A DNA stretch of 64,000 nt. Origin: Anisus vortex. Its lineage: Eukaryota; Mollusca; Gastropoda; Planorbidae. The stretch is taken from assembly GCA_949126835.1 (NCBI GenBank), contig OX421501.1, positions 3,666,999 to 3,730,998 of the forward strand. Reading direction: 5' to 3'. Below the pieces are notes generated by a model. That model did not search any database and had not been told where the DNA came from. It saw only the letters and a program-made list of their open reading frames with translations. Positions 11,901 to 21,689 of this stretch are shown in pieces; the first letter of the stretch is position 1; every line of letters begins with the position of its first letter. Both the position numbers and the translations under genes were made by a program.

Positions 11901-14900
11901 GTCATAGCAGGTTGACTTTTAGGCACGCGGAATGAATTAGAAATCCTTCTTGGCACACTATTATAAATATGTTTCCGACCCAGGCTGGATTAACCATTAG
12001 GCACACAAGGCACGAGCCTAGGGCACCAAGCGTTCGGGGGGCACCACAAGGCCTCAAGAAAAATGTGTATATTGTAAAAGCTAAGAGCAGAAAATTAACG
12101 AATTATTTAGTTTCAGTTAAGCAACAGGTGGAACAGGATTTTACTGACACCATCAATCCTCTTGATAAGTCTACTATTGGCAGAGGCATATTTAGGCATA
12201 TTTCACATATTCCTATGGAACAGGGGCCCCCACACAAAAGAGGCCCCCACACATTCCAAAAAAAAATGTTAGTCTTTTCTTCGGCAATTAGAACAGTGCT
12301 GTTGTAGAAGCGAACAATTAACAAATACTGTGAAGGGGAATCACATAATTAGATTGTTAAGTGACACTGGCAGGATCGAGTCAACGAGGGGGCCCCCACA
12401 TAAATTTGGCCCTTTGGAACAGGGCCCCCACAATCCTAAATACAGCCCTCACTATATGCTGTTCTGCAAATTAGTGCATTGGTGCATGAAAATAAATTTT
12501 TTAGTTTACTGAAGATGATAATAAAGATGAATATGATAAAGATGAAGATGATAAAATAAATTAAGAAGTAGATCCAGGACTGTGGATTGACGTCTAGGCT
12601 GATGTTGTGGCTTACTGGGTCGACTGTGGGCCCACTAACTGTCAGCCTCATTATGATCCCTTGATAAATCTTGCCTTATTTATGCTGAAGGAAAAATAAC
12701 ACGATATTGTTCTCAAAAACTCTTCTATGGCACAAAAGCAAACGGTGAGCAGTACAGGAGAGAATGGTTATTGTATTCACCATCCACGGGATCTGTGTAC
12801 TGCTATGTTTGTAAACTTTTTGCTTCTAAAGATTCCACAAGTTTGGCTGATAAAAATGAGTTCAGTGACCGGAAAAATAACATTCAAGTTGATAATCATG
12901 AACAAAGTCTACTCATAAAGACTGCATGTTATATACATAGCTCGTCGACATGGCTCGAGTCTTCTACAAAAGCTAGAAGAGCAGATAAATGAAGAGTACA
13001 GTTACTGGAAACATGTTTCTAGGCGAGCAGTAGCGGTTATTTGTACTATAGCTGAGCTTGGTCTGGCTTTTAAAGGGACAAATGAAAAATTTGGATCTTT
13101 ACAAAATTGAAATTATCTAGGGTTGCTGGAGTTTGTCAGTCAGTTTGATCCATTTTTAGCATCACACATTACGAAATATGGAAATTCTGGAAAAGGAAAT
13201 CCTTCTTATTTATCCAAAACTATATGTGAAGAACTGATTGAAAAAAAATCCCCAAAAGTCCATGAAATAATTGTAGATGAAGTAAAAACATCCGGTTATT
13301 TCAGCTTGTCGGTAGACTCAACACACGATATTTCACATATAGATCAGTTAAGAGTTGTTCTTCGATATGTGGTAGACGGATAGCCCATTGAGCGCTTTTT
13401 TTACTTTCTTGGACCTGCACAGTCACACCGGTGAAGGTATGGAGGAAGTGTTGCAGTACTTACGTGAAGTTTGCAATAATGATTTTGCGAAATGCAGAGG
13501 TCAGTCATACGATAACGCAGCTAATATGTCTGTGTGCTACAAAGGCATGTAGAAAAAAATTCTAGAGGAAACTGAGTTTCCTTTATACATACCCTGTGCT
13601 TCCCATTCACTAAATCTGGTAGGCAGAAGTGCCTTTGACTCTTGTTTAGAGGCAGTAAACTTCTTCTATACAGTGCAAATGATCTATACTTTTTTCTCAG
13701 CTTCAACAAACAGATTGAAGATTCTGAAAGGATGCCTTGTGAATGAAACGCTGGTAAAGTCTTTTTCCGGTACCAGATGGGAAGCACTCACTGTTGCAAA
13801 TGAAGCTATTCTAAAGTTTCATCCTCAGATTATAGAAGCGTTAGAATGTTTACAAGAAGACCAGTTACAAAAGGAGGACACCAGAAGAGAAGTAGAAAAC
13901 ATTGAAAAGAAGATGCAAGAATTAGAATTTGCTCTCATGCTTGTCTTTTGGGAAGAAGTGTTACAACATTTTCACAGGTCAGTCAAGCTCTACAAAATGA
14001 GCACGTGAACGTGAAAACGTGAGCTGATTTATATTCTTCACTAGCAGATCACTTGCATGAATATAGGAATGAATTTGAAAGATTTGAAGAAGCTGCAAAT
14101 GAATTAACACCAGGTGTGGATTATAAGTCAACGAAAGTCAACAGTAAACGAAAGACAGTGGTCATTGATGGTGATGCCCCTGAGGTATCTCTGAATGCCA
14201 GAGACAAATTTCGTATATCTGCTTTCTACGCCATTGTTGACAAACTTGAGACAGAGATAAGTAGACGAGGACAGGTATACAATGATATAGCAGTTCGATT
14301 TTCCTGTTTGGTCGATGTATCACAATCATCTCAGTTTTTGTGAAGGACTTATAAATGTTTATCCTGAAGATCTGAACAATAATTTATATACTGAACTACA
14401 ACATTCCCACTCGTATATTCACAAGTTTGGTGCATCAAAATCTGAAAACAACACGTTCAGTCATGCAGAATTATGCAACCCAATAACAACCTGTTGCAAA
14501 GTTCAGATAAACATAAAGACAAAAACACTTTTCTTATCCTTTATGCGAGAGCAAATGCATTTAAGTACTATTTCTTCCCGAGTGGCATTCGGGCATGGAA
14601 TGTGTTGCCGGAACAAACCAGGAAAACCAGTAAATTAACATCATTTAAAACATTAATAAAAATGCAAGACTAGACTCGGACCACAGATGAGCGTAGGACA
14701 CAATTATCTTCTTTATAGAAGGAGCGTCTGTAATGTACAGGCCTAAGATAAGATAAGATAATAGTTAGAGACAACATCGAGTGTGCTTTTCCAAATGTAG
14801 AAATTGCCTTGCCCATATTTTTAACATTAATGGCTACAAACTGTTGAACTGAGCGCTCTTTTTCTCAGATGAAACGTACAAAAAATCCAAGTAGATCGAC

Positions 14901-15807
14901 AATGAAACAAGAAAGGCTTGATTCCTTATCTCTGCTGACAGGGCCGGCTCTAGGGTTTTTGACGCCCTAGGCGAAAACAAATTCTGCGCCCTCATTAAAG
15001 TGCCTTCGGCGGGAAGAAACTGAGTAGGCCTAGTGTTAGGTCAAACTTTCCTATTTACTAAGACAACTTAAATAAAATACCCTTCGCCTTTCACTACCTA
15101 GATCTAGTAATTCGTCTGCTTATGCTAGTACTAAACATTAATTTAGTTTATATTTTTACATCCCCAAATAATAATAAAAAAATCCTCAATTATGCGCTCC
15201 CCCCACCTAATTTTGCGCCCTAGAAGGCCGCCTAGGTTGCCTATATGCATAAGCCGGCACTGTCTGCTGATGATTGAGGCAGACTTGTTGCGCAAAATTA
15301 ACTTTGATAATGTACTCAAAAACTTTGCCAGATCTTAATCTCGAAAAAAGAACTTTAAAATGTAAATGTGTGCTCTCTCTGATTATCACATCTATTTAAA
15401 AAGTTACAATATTTTTGTATATTATTATTACAAAATTAATGAACTATTAATTTTAATACAGAAATACCTTATTGTAGGTTTTATATGTGTGATAGTAGTA
15501 CAAACATGTGTTAGGTTTTTCTTTGTTATTTTTTTTGCATAATATTGAACTTACCAGCGGTCAGTGGAGGATCGGGAGCCCAGGGCAGAAGGGGGCACCC
15601 ATGTGGGTTTGTGCCTAGGGCACCAAGATGGCTTAATCCGGCCCTGTAATCCGACCCCTGGCGTAGAGAACAAAGTTGGAATGGGTTTTTTATGATAAAT
15701 TTGTTTGATTCGTTTAGCGTTTGTTGAAAATGTTTCCGAGAGAGAAAAAAACGCTAAAAAAAAAAGAGGTTTAATTTATAAAGAGCAACAATTTAATGCC
15801 TTCTTTT

Positions 15808-15854
<47 letters not shown>

Positions 15855-16413
15855 TATATAGATGACAGCTCGACACGTTGAGAAAAGAACATACCCTATA
15901 CATGACACCATGCCAATTATGTTGGTATTAACGTTGGGTGAACTAACTCTCCAATAACATTAATCTCAATAACTCAAGGCTTAAAATATATCAGACTACA
16001 TACCACTATCTTATCTTATAGGCTACATTACAGACGCTCCTTCTATAAAGAAGATTATTGCGTTCTTCGAGGTTAGAATCTAGTCCTGCATCGCTATTCG
16101 TGTTTTAGATGATGTTAAGTTACTGGTTTTTCTGGTGTGTTTCAGGCAACCCATTCCATGCCCGCGTGCCATTCGGGAAGAAATAGTACTTCGAAATGTT
16201 AAATGAATTTGTTCTTGCATAAGGAATAAGGAAAGTGCAAAATGTAAAACAATAGAAAAAACTAGCAATAGTGTACAATAGTGTATAGTCTTTATTCTCA
16301 TACAATTTAAAATAAATTAGATATAAACCAGATAGAGTCTACTTACCTTCACAGTAAGACAACTGTAACACAAGGATGCTCATGCAAATTGCAATCATAA
16401 TAAGTTTATTCAT
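5965..16413 (-). CDS. Gene A: secreted cystine-knot-like peptide, four coding exons
   Basis: Coding exons are 16347-16413, 11267-11294, 7896-7973 and 5965-6004, giving 70 residues and a TAA stop. Exon 1 encodes a 22-residue signal peptide with a hydrophobic core ending S-Y-C-E. Exon 2 encodes a short charged propeptide with Lys-Arg. Exon 3 holds cysteines spaced C-x6-C-x6-CC-x4-C. Exon 4 adds C-x6-C-G, five residues after the fifth cysteine. All introns have GT/AG ends and the phases are 1, 2, 2, as in genes B and C. The first six cysteines fit the inhibitor cystine knot spacing; the seventh is extra. Knottins include antimicrobial, inhibitory, signalling and venom peptides, and nothing here says which this is. 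The introns carry LINE, MITE, SINE and hAT insertions. The gene looks intact. There is no transcript evidence; the case rests on three-way exon conservation. Confidence 0.85.
6180..7205. other. Gene A last intron, left part
   Basis: Intronic sequence between exon 4 and exon 3. The part to about 6250 aligns with gene B's intron. Most of 6250-7200 has no counterpart there and no recognisable element; it holds a G run near 6808. Short open frames occur, but none resembles a known protein. Confidence 0.45.
7206..7395 (-). mobile_element. tRNA-derived SINE (family S1), degraded
   Basis: Minus-strand copy: a B-box-like GGATTCGAAC stretch at 7320 and the conserved body (cccatcagagctgggtagac, cagggacaccct). 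Gene B carries the same insertion at 27905-28128, so it predates the A/B duplication. Confidence 0.75.
7405..7862 (+). mobile_element. LINE fragment, family 4 (RT C-terminal region)
   Basis: Translates, with one stop, to the tail of a reverse transcriptase ORF: VLLYGSENWRLTK, then LRRIMDIKWYDKI, then RRWRWIGHIL-type sequence, then a basic RGRPKNTRR stretch. These are hallmarks of RTE/Jockey-like endonuclease-RT proteins after the palm. It is absent from gene B at the same site. The flanks carry a similar short AACGAAA sequence on both sides, probably the target duplication, so it inserted after the A/B split. Confidence 0.75.
8235..8720 (+). mobile_element. LINE fragment, family 3 (RT C-terminal region)
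   Basis: Translates to ETWTLLSATENKLQAF, then RRKLTWF, then LQGTVEGGRQRGRR and FDDIKYWTWLQLTQLL, with a few stops. It ends in a GAT-rich 3' tail (ttgatgatgatgttgatg). Minus-strand relatives lie at 48985-49330 and 55885-56105. Confidence 0.75.
8815..9062 (-). mobile_element. LINE 3' end, family 1
   Basis: Minus-strand C-terminus of the family whose protein ends ...SFFPSGIRAWNGLPEQ..., followed by the typical 3' UTR (cattacagacgctccttct). A 5'-truncated, dead copy in gene A's second intron. Confidence 0.85.
9100..9225 (-). mobile_element. SINE fragment, family S2 (tRNA-like)
   Basis: Shares ccacaactcctgcagggc and the cgcgacatgtcgc box with the copy at 22347-22590, which is a tRNA-headed SINE with a TATAGCGC body. 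Only the head portion is present. Confidence 0.5.
9491..9571 (+). mobile_element. piggyBac-like MITE, 81 bp
   Basis: Bounded by TTAA on both sides with CCCTT/AAGGG terminal inverted repeats. Core sequence cgcgtatatagcggaactga. Five copies occur in the window (also 11088, 31949, 39108, 52471). TTAA target sites are the piggyBac signature; no transposase is present. Confidence 0.75.
9885..11035. repeat. Tandemly duplicated GGACCGCTTGC MITE block
   Basis: Two near-identical blocks (about 9905-10200 and 10607-10890, roughly 700 bp apart), each with the ggaccgcctg MITE motif, the cgttttattaaatcgca stretch and the inverted end aaagcaagcggtccatg. The arrangement is a local duplication of the MITE within gene A's second intron. 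Gene B has only one interrupted copy at the corresponding place. Confidence 0.75.
11088..11164 (-). mobile_element. piggyBac-like MITE, 77 bp
   Basis: Inverse-orientation copy of the 9491 element, again bounded by TTAA. It lies 103 bp from exon 2 of gene A. Confidence 0.75.
14474..14763 (+). mobile_element. LINE 3' end, family 1, inside the hAT transposase
   Basis: Encodes DKHKDKNTFLILYARANAF and then the FPSGIRAWNVLPEQT region, followed by a 3' UTR ending in repeated AAGAT. It splits the transposase gene. Confidence 0.85.
14940..15262 (+). mobile_element. hAT MITE nested in the transposase, perfect 8-bp TSD
   Basis: Begins CAGGGCCGGCTCTAGGG and ends with the complement of CAGTGCCGGCTTATGC. 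The 8 bp tctgctga flank it exactly on both sides, and the hAT reading frame continues after the second copy. A relative in reverse orientation lies at 52978-53271. Confidence 0.85.
15811..15851. repeat. CT microsatellite
   Basis: About 20 uninterrupted TC units. It is shared with 30811-30857 in unit B, so it predates the duplication. Confidence 0.9.
16008..16250 (-). mobile_element. LINE 3' end, family 1, in gene A intron
   Basis: Minus-strand copy about 100 bp from exon 1. The same insertion is at 31022-31290 in gene B. Confidence 0.85.
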
Positions 16414-17008
16414 GGTTGAATTCTTCTACAGATTTGAAGACAATCAAAAAATATTTTGAATTATAATTTTAATTAAAAATTGACCACTTTTTAAAAAGCT
16501 CTAAGTAGGTACAAATTATTTTTTCAGAGTTAAAGTTGTTTTTTAAAACCAGGTCTAGTAAAAGCAATAATTAAGTTTTCTAGGAATCCATTTGTTTACA
16601 ATGGGTTACCATAAGTATTATGGTCATCATTAGTAAAATTGTACAGTTGAAAAAAACATACACATCAACACTCAGTGTAAACATTTGAATTTAGACCGAT
16701 ATTTATAAAGGCTACATTAAACAAAAGAGATTTTAAAAAAAATATATATAATACGTTAATCTAATAGGCCGTATTGCTGCTGAGAGTTAACACCCTTGCC
16801 CCTTATACAAGTCAATATTTTATGACTGACTTGTAAATTACAAGTTTTTGACTTTGAATTGACTTTCGTGGTGTAGAATATCACAAAAAAAGCTTTTAAA
16901 AAAAAGTCATCTTGATGAATTAAACTAGATTATAATGGGTCGTCATGAGTTATTCTGTATAAGGTTCTCAATTTATCAATAATTTTTCTCTTATTATCAA
17001 TATCTGTA

Positions 17009-17723
17009 TCTATATATAGACAATGTGTGTGTGGATTCCGATCCCCATTGGTTAATTTAAAGACACGTGACCTTATTGTCTCATATTTAGTTTTGCGATC
17101 TCGCTTCCGGTAGGTGTCCTCCCTAGCTGAGTGTTTAGCGTATCCGACTGCCATGCGGGCGACCTGGGTCTGATTCCCCATTAATAAAATAGATTTTTTT
17201 TTCTACTTAAAAAAAAATTTCCATTAATATTATTTCTACTTTTTTTAAAGATCTTAAATAATTTCAGGACTTAAAGCTTTCCTAAAATGTTTTCAGTAAG
17301 TATAATCTAATAATTAGGCTACATTTTAGACGCATGCAGAAGTGGCAGGAGACGGCTGATTTTGTTTATTTTGTTTATTTTTTTTTAATTTTTTTTTTTT
17401 TTTTTATTATTCCTAAGGGGCACGGTGGCCGTGCGGCAGCGCGTTCGGCTGGCGTACCGAAGGTCCTGGGTTCGAATCCTGGTGCAGGCTAGGATTTTTT
17501 CTCGGGTCTGGAGGGTGTCCCTGAGTCTACCCAGCTCTGACGGGTACCTGACCTTAGTTGGGGCAAAGTAAAGGCGGCTGTGCATAGTGCTGGCCACACA
17601 ATCACCTAGTATGCCGTGGCCACGGAAACTGGTTAACGCTGCTTCACCGGCCCTATGGATCAATTTGGTCCGACGGGATACTTTTTTATTTTTTCTCCGG
17701 GCAACGCCGGGGAATTCAGCTTG
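17009..17723 (+). mobile_element. Helitron-like element with a tRNA-like module
   Basis: Begins TCTATATATAGACAATG and ends with the short palindrome CCGGGCAACGCCGG followed by attcagCTTG, then T. Inside, at about 17125-17178, is a tRNA-like box pair (ctagctgagtgtttagcg as A box; a degenerate B box in gggtctgattcc). A second SINE (17405-17690) is inserted in it. Related pieces lie at 39690-40083, 59690-59917 and 63840-64000. The Helitron class is inferred from the TC start and hairpin end only. Confidence 0.45.
17405..17690 (+). mobile_element. tRNA-derived SINE, family S1, near-complete
   Basis: tRNA-like head with an A box (gtggccgtgcggcagcg) and B box (GGTTCGAATCC), then the body with tacccagctctgacgggtac and the 3' region ggatcaatttggtccgac. 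It is the clearest plus-strand copy in the window. It is not a functional tRNA gene, since there is no closing acceptor stem. Confidence 0.85.
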
Positions 17724-17781
17724 TATGGTATATAAAAAAGGTAAGGCTAATCCTGGAACAAAAATACATGAACTAACGTAC

Positions 17782-17864
17782 CTTTCACTAAGACTGGTTC
17801 GTTGTAACTTGACAAAGTGCAGAATGGTTTGGAAGTTGTAATAGCAATTGTACTCTTTTTATAG
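17782..17864 (-). promoter_or_regulatory. Gene A promoter and untranslated first exon
   Basis: TATA-like CTATAAAAAG at 17855-17864. About 30 bp downstream lies the leader motif (minus-strand ccattctgcactttgtcaag) that is conserved in all three genes. The leader ends at 17782 with AAAG and a GT donor. The transcription start is inferred from TATA spacing. Confidence 0.6.
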
Positions 17865-18061
17865 AATTTTGTGTCTTTAATTTATTAAAATAAATAGTAG
17901 GTTATAAACACAAGACAACAGCTGTATCAAATATTATCAGGGCTTCTCGCGCTGTTTCCAAGGGACGAAGAAATTTAAAAAAAGTAAAAAACCATAGCCA
18001 TTTATATAATTTACGCGAATACTTTCTCTTAAACAAATGGTTTTTGTAAAATAATGTTTCA

Positions 18062-18495
18062 TTTTCGCATGATGTAACCTTCCGTTGCCCACGGTAATAG
18101 TGCCCCGTTTTTCTCTCTCGACCGTTGGCCTCAGAGCTTTCTCAATATCTGGACCCAAAAGTATGGAAACAACTTCCCATCCAACTCAGGCAAACAAGTT
18201 CTAACGTCACGTTTAAAAACAACCTAAAAACTTAAATTATTTTAACATTTACCCTCGTTACATATTTTAAAAAATATTACAGCTTTAATTTTACATTAGG
18301 TCGGTTAATTGTTTTGCTACATTTATTTCCTTGTAAAAGTTTATAATTATTAATTAGCTTTTTTTTTTCTAGACTTGTGATTATATCTGTGTTTTTAGTT
18401 GTTTGTTGCTCAATGTTAAATGCACTCTGAGCTAACATTATGTTTGTTGGCAGCGCTATAATACAAATATGATTATTATTATTAATTATTATTAA
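18062..18495 (+). mobile_element. LINE 3' end, family 2
   Basis: Translates to LRAFSISGPKVWKQLPIQL and a FKNNLKT end, the conserved C-terminus of CR1/L2-like reverse transcriptases. The 3' UTR (ggcagcgctataatac) ends in an ATT-rich tail. Unit B has the same insertion at 31736-32226. Confidence 0.8.
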
Positions 18496-18566
18496 TGTAT
18501 TATTATTTTTAAGATTTCATTTCAGCATATTTGTAACTTTTTAGGTATTTTTTCAGCATCTAAGTA

Positions 18567-18828
18567 AAGTACCCGGTCGGACTAAATTAATCCATAGGGC
18601 CGGTGAAGCAGCGTTCACCAGCTACTGGTGGCCACGGCAAACTAGGAGATGTGTAGCCAGCACAATGCGCAGCTGCCAACTAATGTCAGGTACCCATCAG
18701 AGTTGGGTAGACTCAGGGACACCCTTTAGTTCCTCGAGAGGAAAAAATCCTAGCTTTTACCATGATTCGAACCCGGGACCTTCCGGTACGACACCCGAAC
18801 GCGCTGCCGCTCGGCCACCGTACCCCAT
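18567..18828 (-). mobile_element. tRNA-derived SINE, family S1
   Basis: Full-length minus-strand copy (gattcgaacccgggacctt box near 18762; gccggtgaagcagcgttcac at the other end). It is shared with 32337-32598 in unit B. Confidence 0.85.
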
Positions 18829-18834
18829 TGTGAT

Positions 18835-19098
18835 GACAATGTGCCAAAGTAGGATTTCTAATTCTTCCAGCGTGCCAACAGACTTAAAAGTCATTTTGCT
18901 CTAGTACTCGATTTCATGTACATGATACTTGAATTGCTTTTAAGGGAGTCTTCCGCTTGCCGTCGGATGTCGGTGTGAGGGCCAAGCATGACCCGCTTGC
19001 CGTCGGATGTCGGTGTGCGGGCCAAGCATGACCCGCTTGCCGTCGGATGCCGGTGTGCGGGCCAAAAGTGGCCCGCTTGCGTTGGTCGCCAACCCCTG
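18835..19098 (+). mobile_element. hAT MITE (CAGGGGTCGGCAACC family) with internal 40-bp repeats
   Basis: Matches the family best seen at 52642-52848: tgtgccaaagtaggatttct at the left, the terminal inverted repeat ccaacccctg at the right. A 40-bp segment beginning cgcttgccgtcgg at 18954 is repeated three times here. Unit B has it once (32612-32810). Confidence 0.75.
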
Positions 19099-19214
19099 CT
19101 GTACAACATTTAGACCAAACGAAGAATAAGTCACGCCTTTGAACTTGAACTAAGCTACGTATAAAAAAAAACAACTGATAAATTAAATACTGCTAGAAAT
19201 CAGTAGGCTTACCC

Positions 19215-19321
19215 TAGCGGGCACACCACGTCGTACCAAAGGGAAAAAAAACGTGGAAACCAGGAAAACATGTTGAAACCACGTTTTTTTCCCCGTCGAT
19301 ACGACGTTGTTTGCCTGCTGG
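19215..19321. mobile_element. Short inverted-repeat element (107 bp)
   Basis: The arms ctagcgggcacaccacgtcg and the complement of cgacgttgtttgcctgctgg match over about 22 bp with few differences. Internal acgtggaaacca is also repeated in inverted form. It is absent from unit B at this position. The superfamily is not clear to me. Confidence 0.6.
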
Positions 19322-20211
19322 CATAATGCACCTTAAAAGTAAAAATTTTTTTTCGTGTAAACAGTTTAATTTTAAATACACTACAATATAATGCCAGTAT
19401 GTCTTTATCGTTTTTATTTTTTAAAAATCCATCCCCTTGTTGTTTTTCGTCAAATTTTGTGTGTGATATTCGCCCCGGAAAGTCCGATATTCGTAGTACT
19501 GGCCGCAAAGCCAGCCAGTCTCGGCCGGTCATTCATCACATTTTGTGTCTGATATTCGCCCAGGAATGTGTCCCATATTTGTCGCACCTGGGACGCAAGC
19601 CAGTTAAAGTTCGGGCGGTGATTCATCAAATTTTGTGTAAACAATTTTTGACCACATTTTCTGATATGTATTGTTTTTTTTTTTTTACATTTCGCACACA
19701 CATAAAGGCTACATATATAGAGAACATGCGGGGAATACAATTATCACTTCTGATAAGCATGAATAAAATGTGTATTATTCATCACCTGCACAAGCACAAA
19801 AAAACTGAATATACACTCTTAATAAAGTATTTGTCATTTGTTTCATATAGATGAACATATGAGCATATTCATAAACTCGCAATTTGGTTTTATTAACAGT
19901 GTGTTTAACAGCTCGATAGTCACTGGAGGGTTTGGCTAATTATAAATGCAGACGCTTAAGCTAAAGTGCTTGGGAAAAACTTGAAAAACAAAAACATAAA
20001 ACAACAGCGGTTAGAGATTAATTATCTAATTTATCAGCATAATTTATTTAGGGCATCTGTGCCTACAGTGTGCGATGGTAGGGATGATACAAGGCATGAA
20101 GAGGACAAAACTCTTTCATTGCACGCGCAACAAAATTTTGAATACAAAAGAAATTAGCAGTTTCTCTACAAACCGTCTATAGGTGAAATAATAATATAGA
20201 TCAGGGATCGA

Positions 20212-20414
20212 CAAGTTTTTGACAATAGTGTGCCAAAGTAGGATTTCTAAATCATTCAGCGTGCCAAAAGCCTAAAAATGTATCCTGGTCTAGCACTCAA
20301 TTTCTCGTAGAAAATACTTGAATTTCTTTTATTTTTTTAGAATCTTCCGCGTGCTTAATGTAAATGGCTCTGCGTGCCAAGTCTGGCACGCGTTTCGTAG
20401 GTTGCCGACCCCTG
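20212..20414 (+). mobile_element. hAT MITE (CAGGGGTCGGCAACC family)
   Basis: Complete copy with TIRs cagggatcgaca and ggttgccgacccctg. The same insertion in unit B is at 34306-34514, so it predates the duplication. Confidence 0.8.
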
Positions 20415-20639
20415 CTATATATCTAGATGTTGTTCATTCCCTACAAGGAAACATTCCAAGCTATGATAGACTGCATGATCATCCACCATGATTCAATGAG
20501 TGCCGCAACAAGGGCCTTATGTCTGTTATGGTGAAGGCAGAGAAAACGGTTTTCGCTCGTCTTCTTGAAAGAAAGAATCTGCAAGAGAATGTAAAACAAT
20601 AGCACAGGGTGATCATGTCAATCTGCTTTACCACACAGC

Positions 20640-20990
20640 GGTTGGCTGGAGCAGTCGAAGCACTTCTGTAAACCGTGGGCCTCAACGCTCTCGAAGTATG
20701 GAAACCACCGATACGCTTACATTAAGAGCACACCGGTGGGCTAACGCACGGGGGGACAGCCCGTGTTGCGCTTCCGAGGATCATTGCCCCTGCCGAGAGG
20801 CTCCGAGACTTTGTTGGGAGGAAGCAATAAGCGCAACAGTCCCGTCTCAACCTAGCCCTGGTGTCTGGATGTCCAGACCTATAGTCTCGAATTTGTGCTA
20901 TCTGGCGACAGTGCAGGTATAGGAGCGAGCCACTAAGTTAAGGACTAGTCTCAGACAGGTTCATGAAGTGGACCCACCCCTTAACATTGT
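20640..20990 (+). repeat. GC-rich dispersed repeat, family G, copy 1
   Basis: Present in unit A and absent from unit B at the same place. It shares a gggctaacgcacgg core, the gggacagcccgtg inverted motif, tgccgagaggc and an ATAGGAGCGAGCCA-like end with 45655-46110. It is GC-rich in an AT-rich setting. No protein similarity is recognised. Confidence 0.65.
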
Positions 20991-21159
20991 TACGCTCTGA
21001 ACGTAAGAATCGAAAATCTCGTCCAGTATTTGATTGTGACAATTATAGATCGGTGCAGTTGAAACGCCTTCTTAGACCTTCTCTACACACTTAACAGACG
21101 GTCAGTTTCATTCGCTAGAATTCAACATCGTCAACATGCCTTTCACCATACATTCATAC

Positions 21160-21689
21160 ATTTTTATTTTTCATTAAACAGGCAAATGTATGGACAGAAG
21201 ATGTTATGAAAAGGGCGCTTCTCTTATTAAAAGACGGCATCTGTGGTATAAATGAATTACTCTAAGATGTATGGGCTATACTAATCCACTTTAACAAGCC
21301 ATTTTCTGAGCAAAAAACAAATACGCAAAAGATGGAGTTAAGGTCAGGGGGAGATCAATAAGTCTGCCACCTAAAGTCGAAGAAGAGCTTGTCAAGCATA
21401 TACAAATGCTTGAGGGAATGATGTTTGGAATCACAAGAAAGGACCTGATACAATTAGGGTATCAGACCGCTGAAGCTAATAATTTGCTACATGCTTTCAG
21501 CAAAACCAAAAGAATGGCGGGTAAAGATTTGTATAATGTATTCATGAAGCGCCACCTACATTTAAGTTTACGCCTGGCTGAGCCTACATCTATTGCTAGA
21601 TGGACATGCTACCCAAACTAAAAACTTAAAGGCCATCATGAAAGCCTCTGAATAGGGTTAAATATGCTAATTCTTCCCCCACATACAAC
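21160..21689 (+). pseudogene. pogo-type DDE transposase, left part
   Basis: Decayed coding: a helix-turn-helix region (21300-21350, NTQK-like remnants in shifted frames); then LPPKVEEELVKHIQMLEG at 21361-21416; an AEANNLLHAFSKTKRMAGKD stretch; LRLAEPTSIAR near 21570. The sequence then jumps to ILPPHTT (21667), so most of the catalytic DDE core is missing. Homology is to CENP-B/pogo-like transposases with an LPPHT...LQPLD motif. The right part resumes at 23396 after a hAT insertion. Confidence 0.7.

Larger units (their letters stand above)
12560..15365 (+). pseudogene. hAT transposase (Zaphod / ZMYM1-like), broken
   Basis: Pieces in order: a DPGLW and WVDCGPTN-type N-terminal motif near 12570-12640; HEQSLLIK at 12900; a DUF4371-like stretch at 13123-13380 (TSGYFSLSVDSTHD); CRGQSYDNAANMS at 13495-13535; PCASHSLNLVG at 13590-13625; SGTRWEA at 13770. 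The C-terminal hAT dimerisation motif TERSFSQMKRTKN begins near 14850. The frame is broken by several stops and frameshifts, by a LINE end (14474-14763) and by a MITE (14940-15262). The last residues resume after the MITE. It cannot make a working enzyme. Confidence 0.85.
11981..15646 (+). mobile_element. Zaphod-type hAT DNA transposon, 3.67 kb, inactive
   Basis: Ends form inverted repeats: CAGGCTGGATTAACCAT at the left and the complement of ATGGCTTAATCCGGCCCTG at the right. The flanks share ccgacc (ttccgacc / atccgacc, offset by 2 bp at the right), an imperfect 8-bp target duplication. Unit B lacks the insertion at the matching site (about 30655), confirming the boundaries. It landed in the right end of an older hAT MITE. 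It carries a decayed transposase, a LINE 3' end and a smaller hAT MITE. Confidence 0.85.
16426..17781 (-). other. Gene A 5' UTR intron with insertions
   Basis: Bounded by a donor AAAG/gtacgt (minus strand, exon edge at 17782) and an acceptor ctgtag/aag just upstream of the start codon. It is 1356 bp long and holds the Helitron-like element and a SINE. Gene C has a corresponding 618-bp intron; gene B has lost it. Confidence 0.65.
5735..21145. repeat. Segmental duplication unit A (holds gene A)
   Basis: Colinear with 27470-35030. Shared landmarks in order: 3' flank with polyadenylation signal, exon 4, intronic SINE, exon 3, exon 2, a CT microsatellite, an intronic family 1 LINE end, exon 1, promoter, a family 2 LINE end, a SINE, two hAT MITEs and a common right flank ending near gtcaacatgcctt. 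Unit A is about twice as long because it gained further insertions: a LINE at 7420, a MITE block at 9.9-11.0 kb, the Zaphod hAT, the Helitron-like element at 17.0 kb and a GC-rich repeat at 20.6 kb. Confidence 0.85.

Noticed and set aside
17405..17480. Functional tRNA gene
   Set aside because: A and B boxes are present, but the head continues into a SINE body found many times in the window, and no complete cloverleaf with acceptor stem closes.
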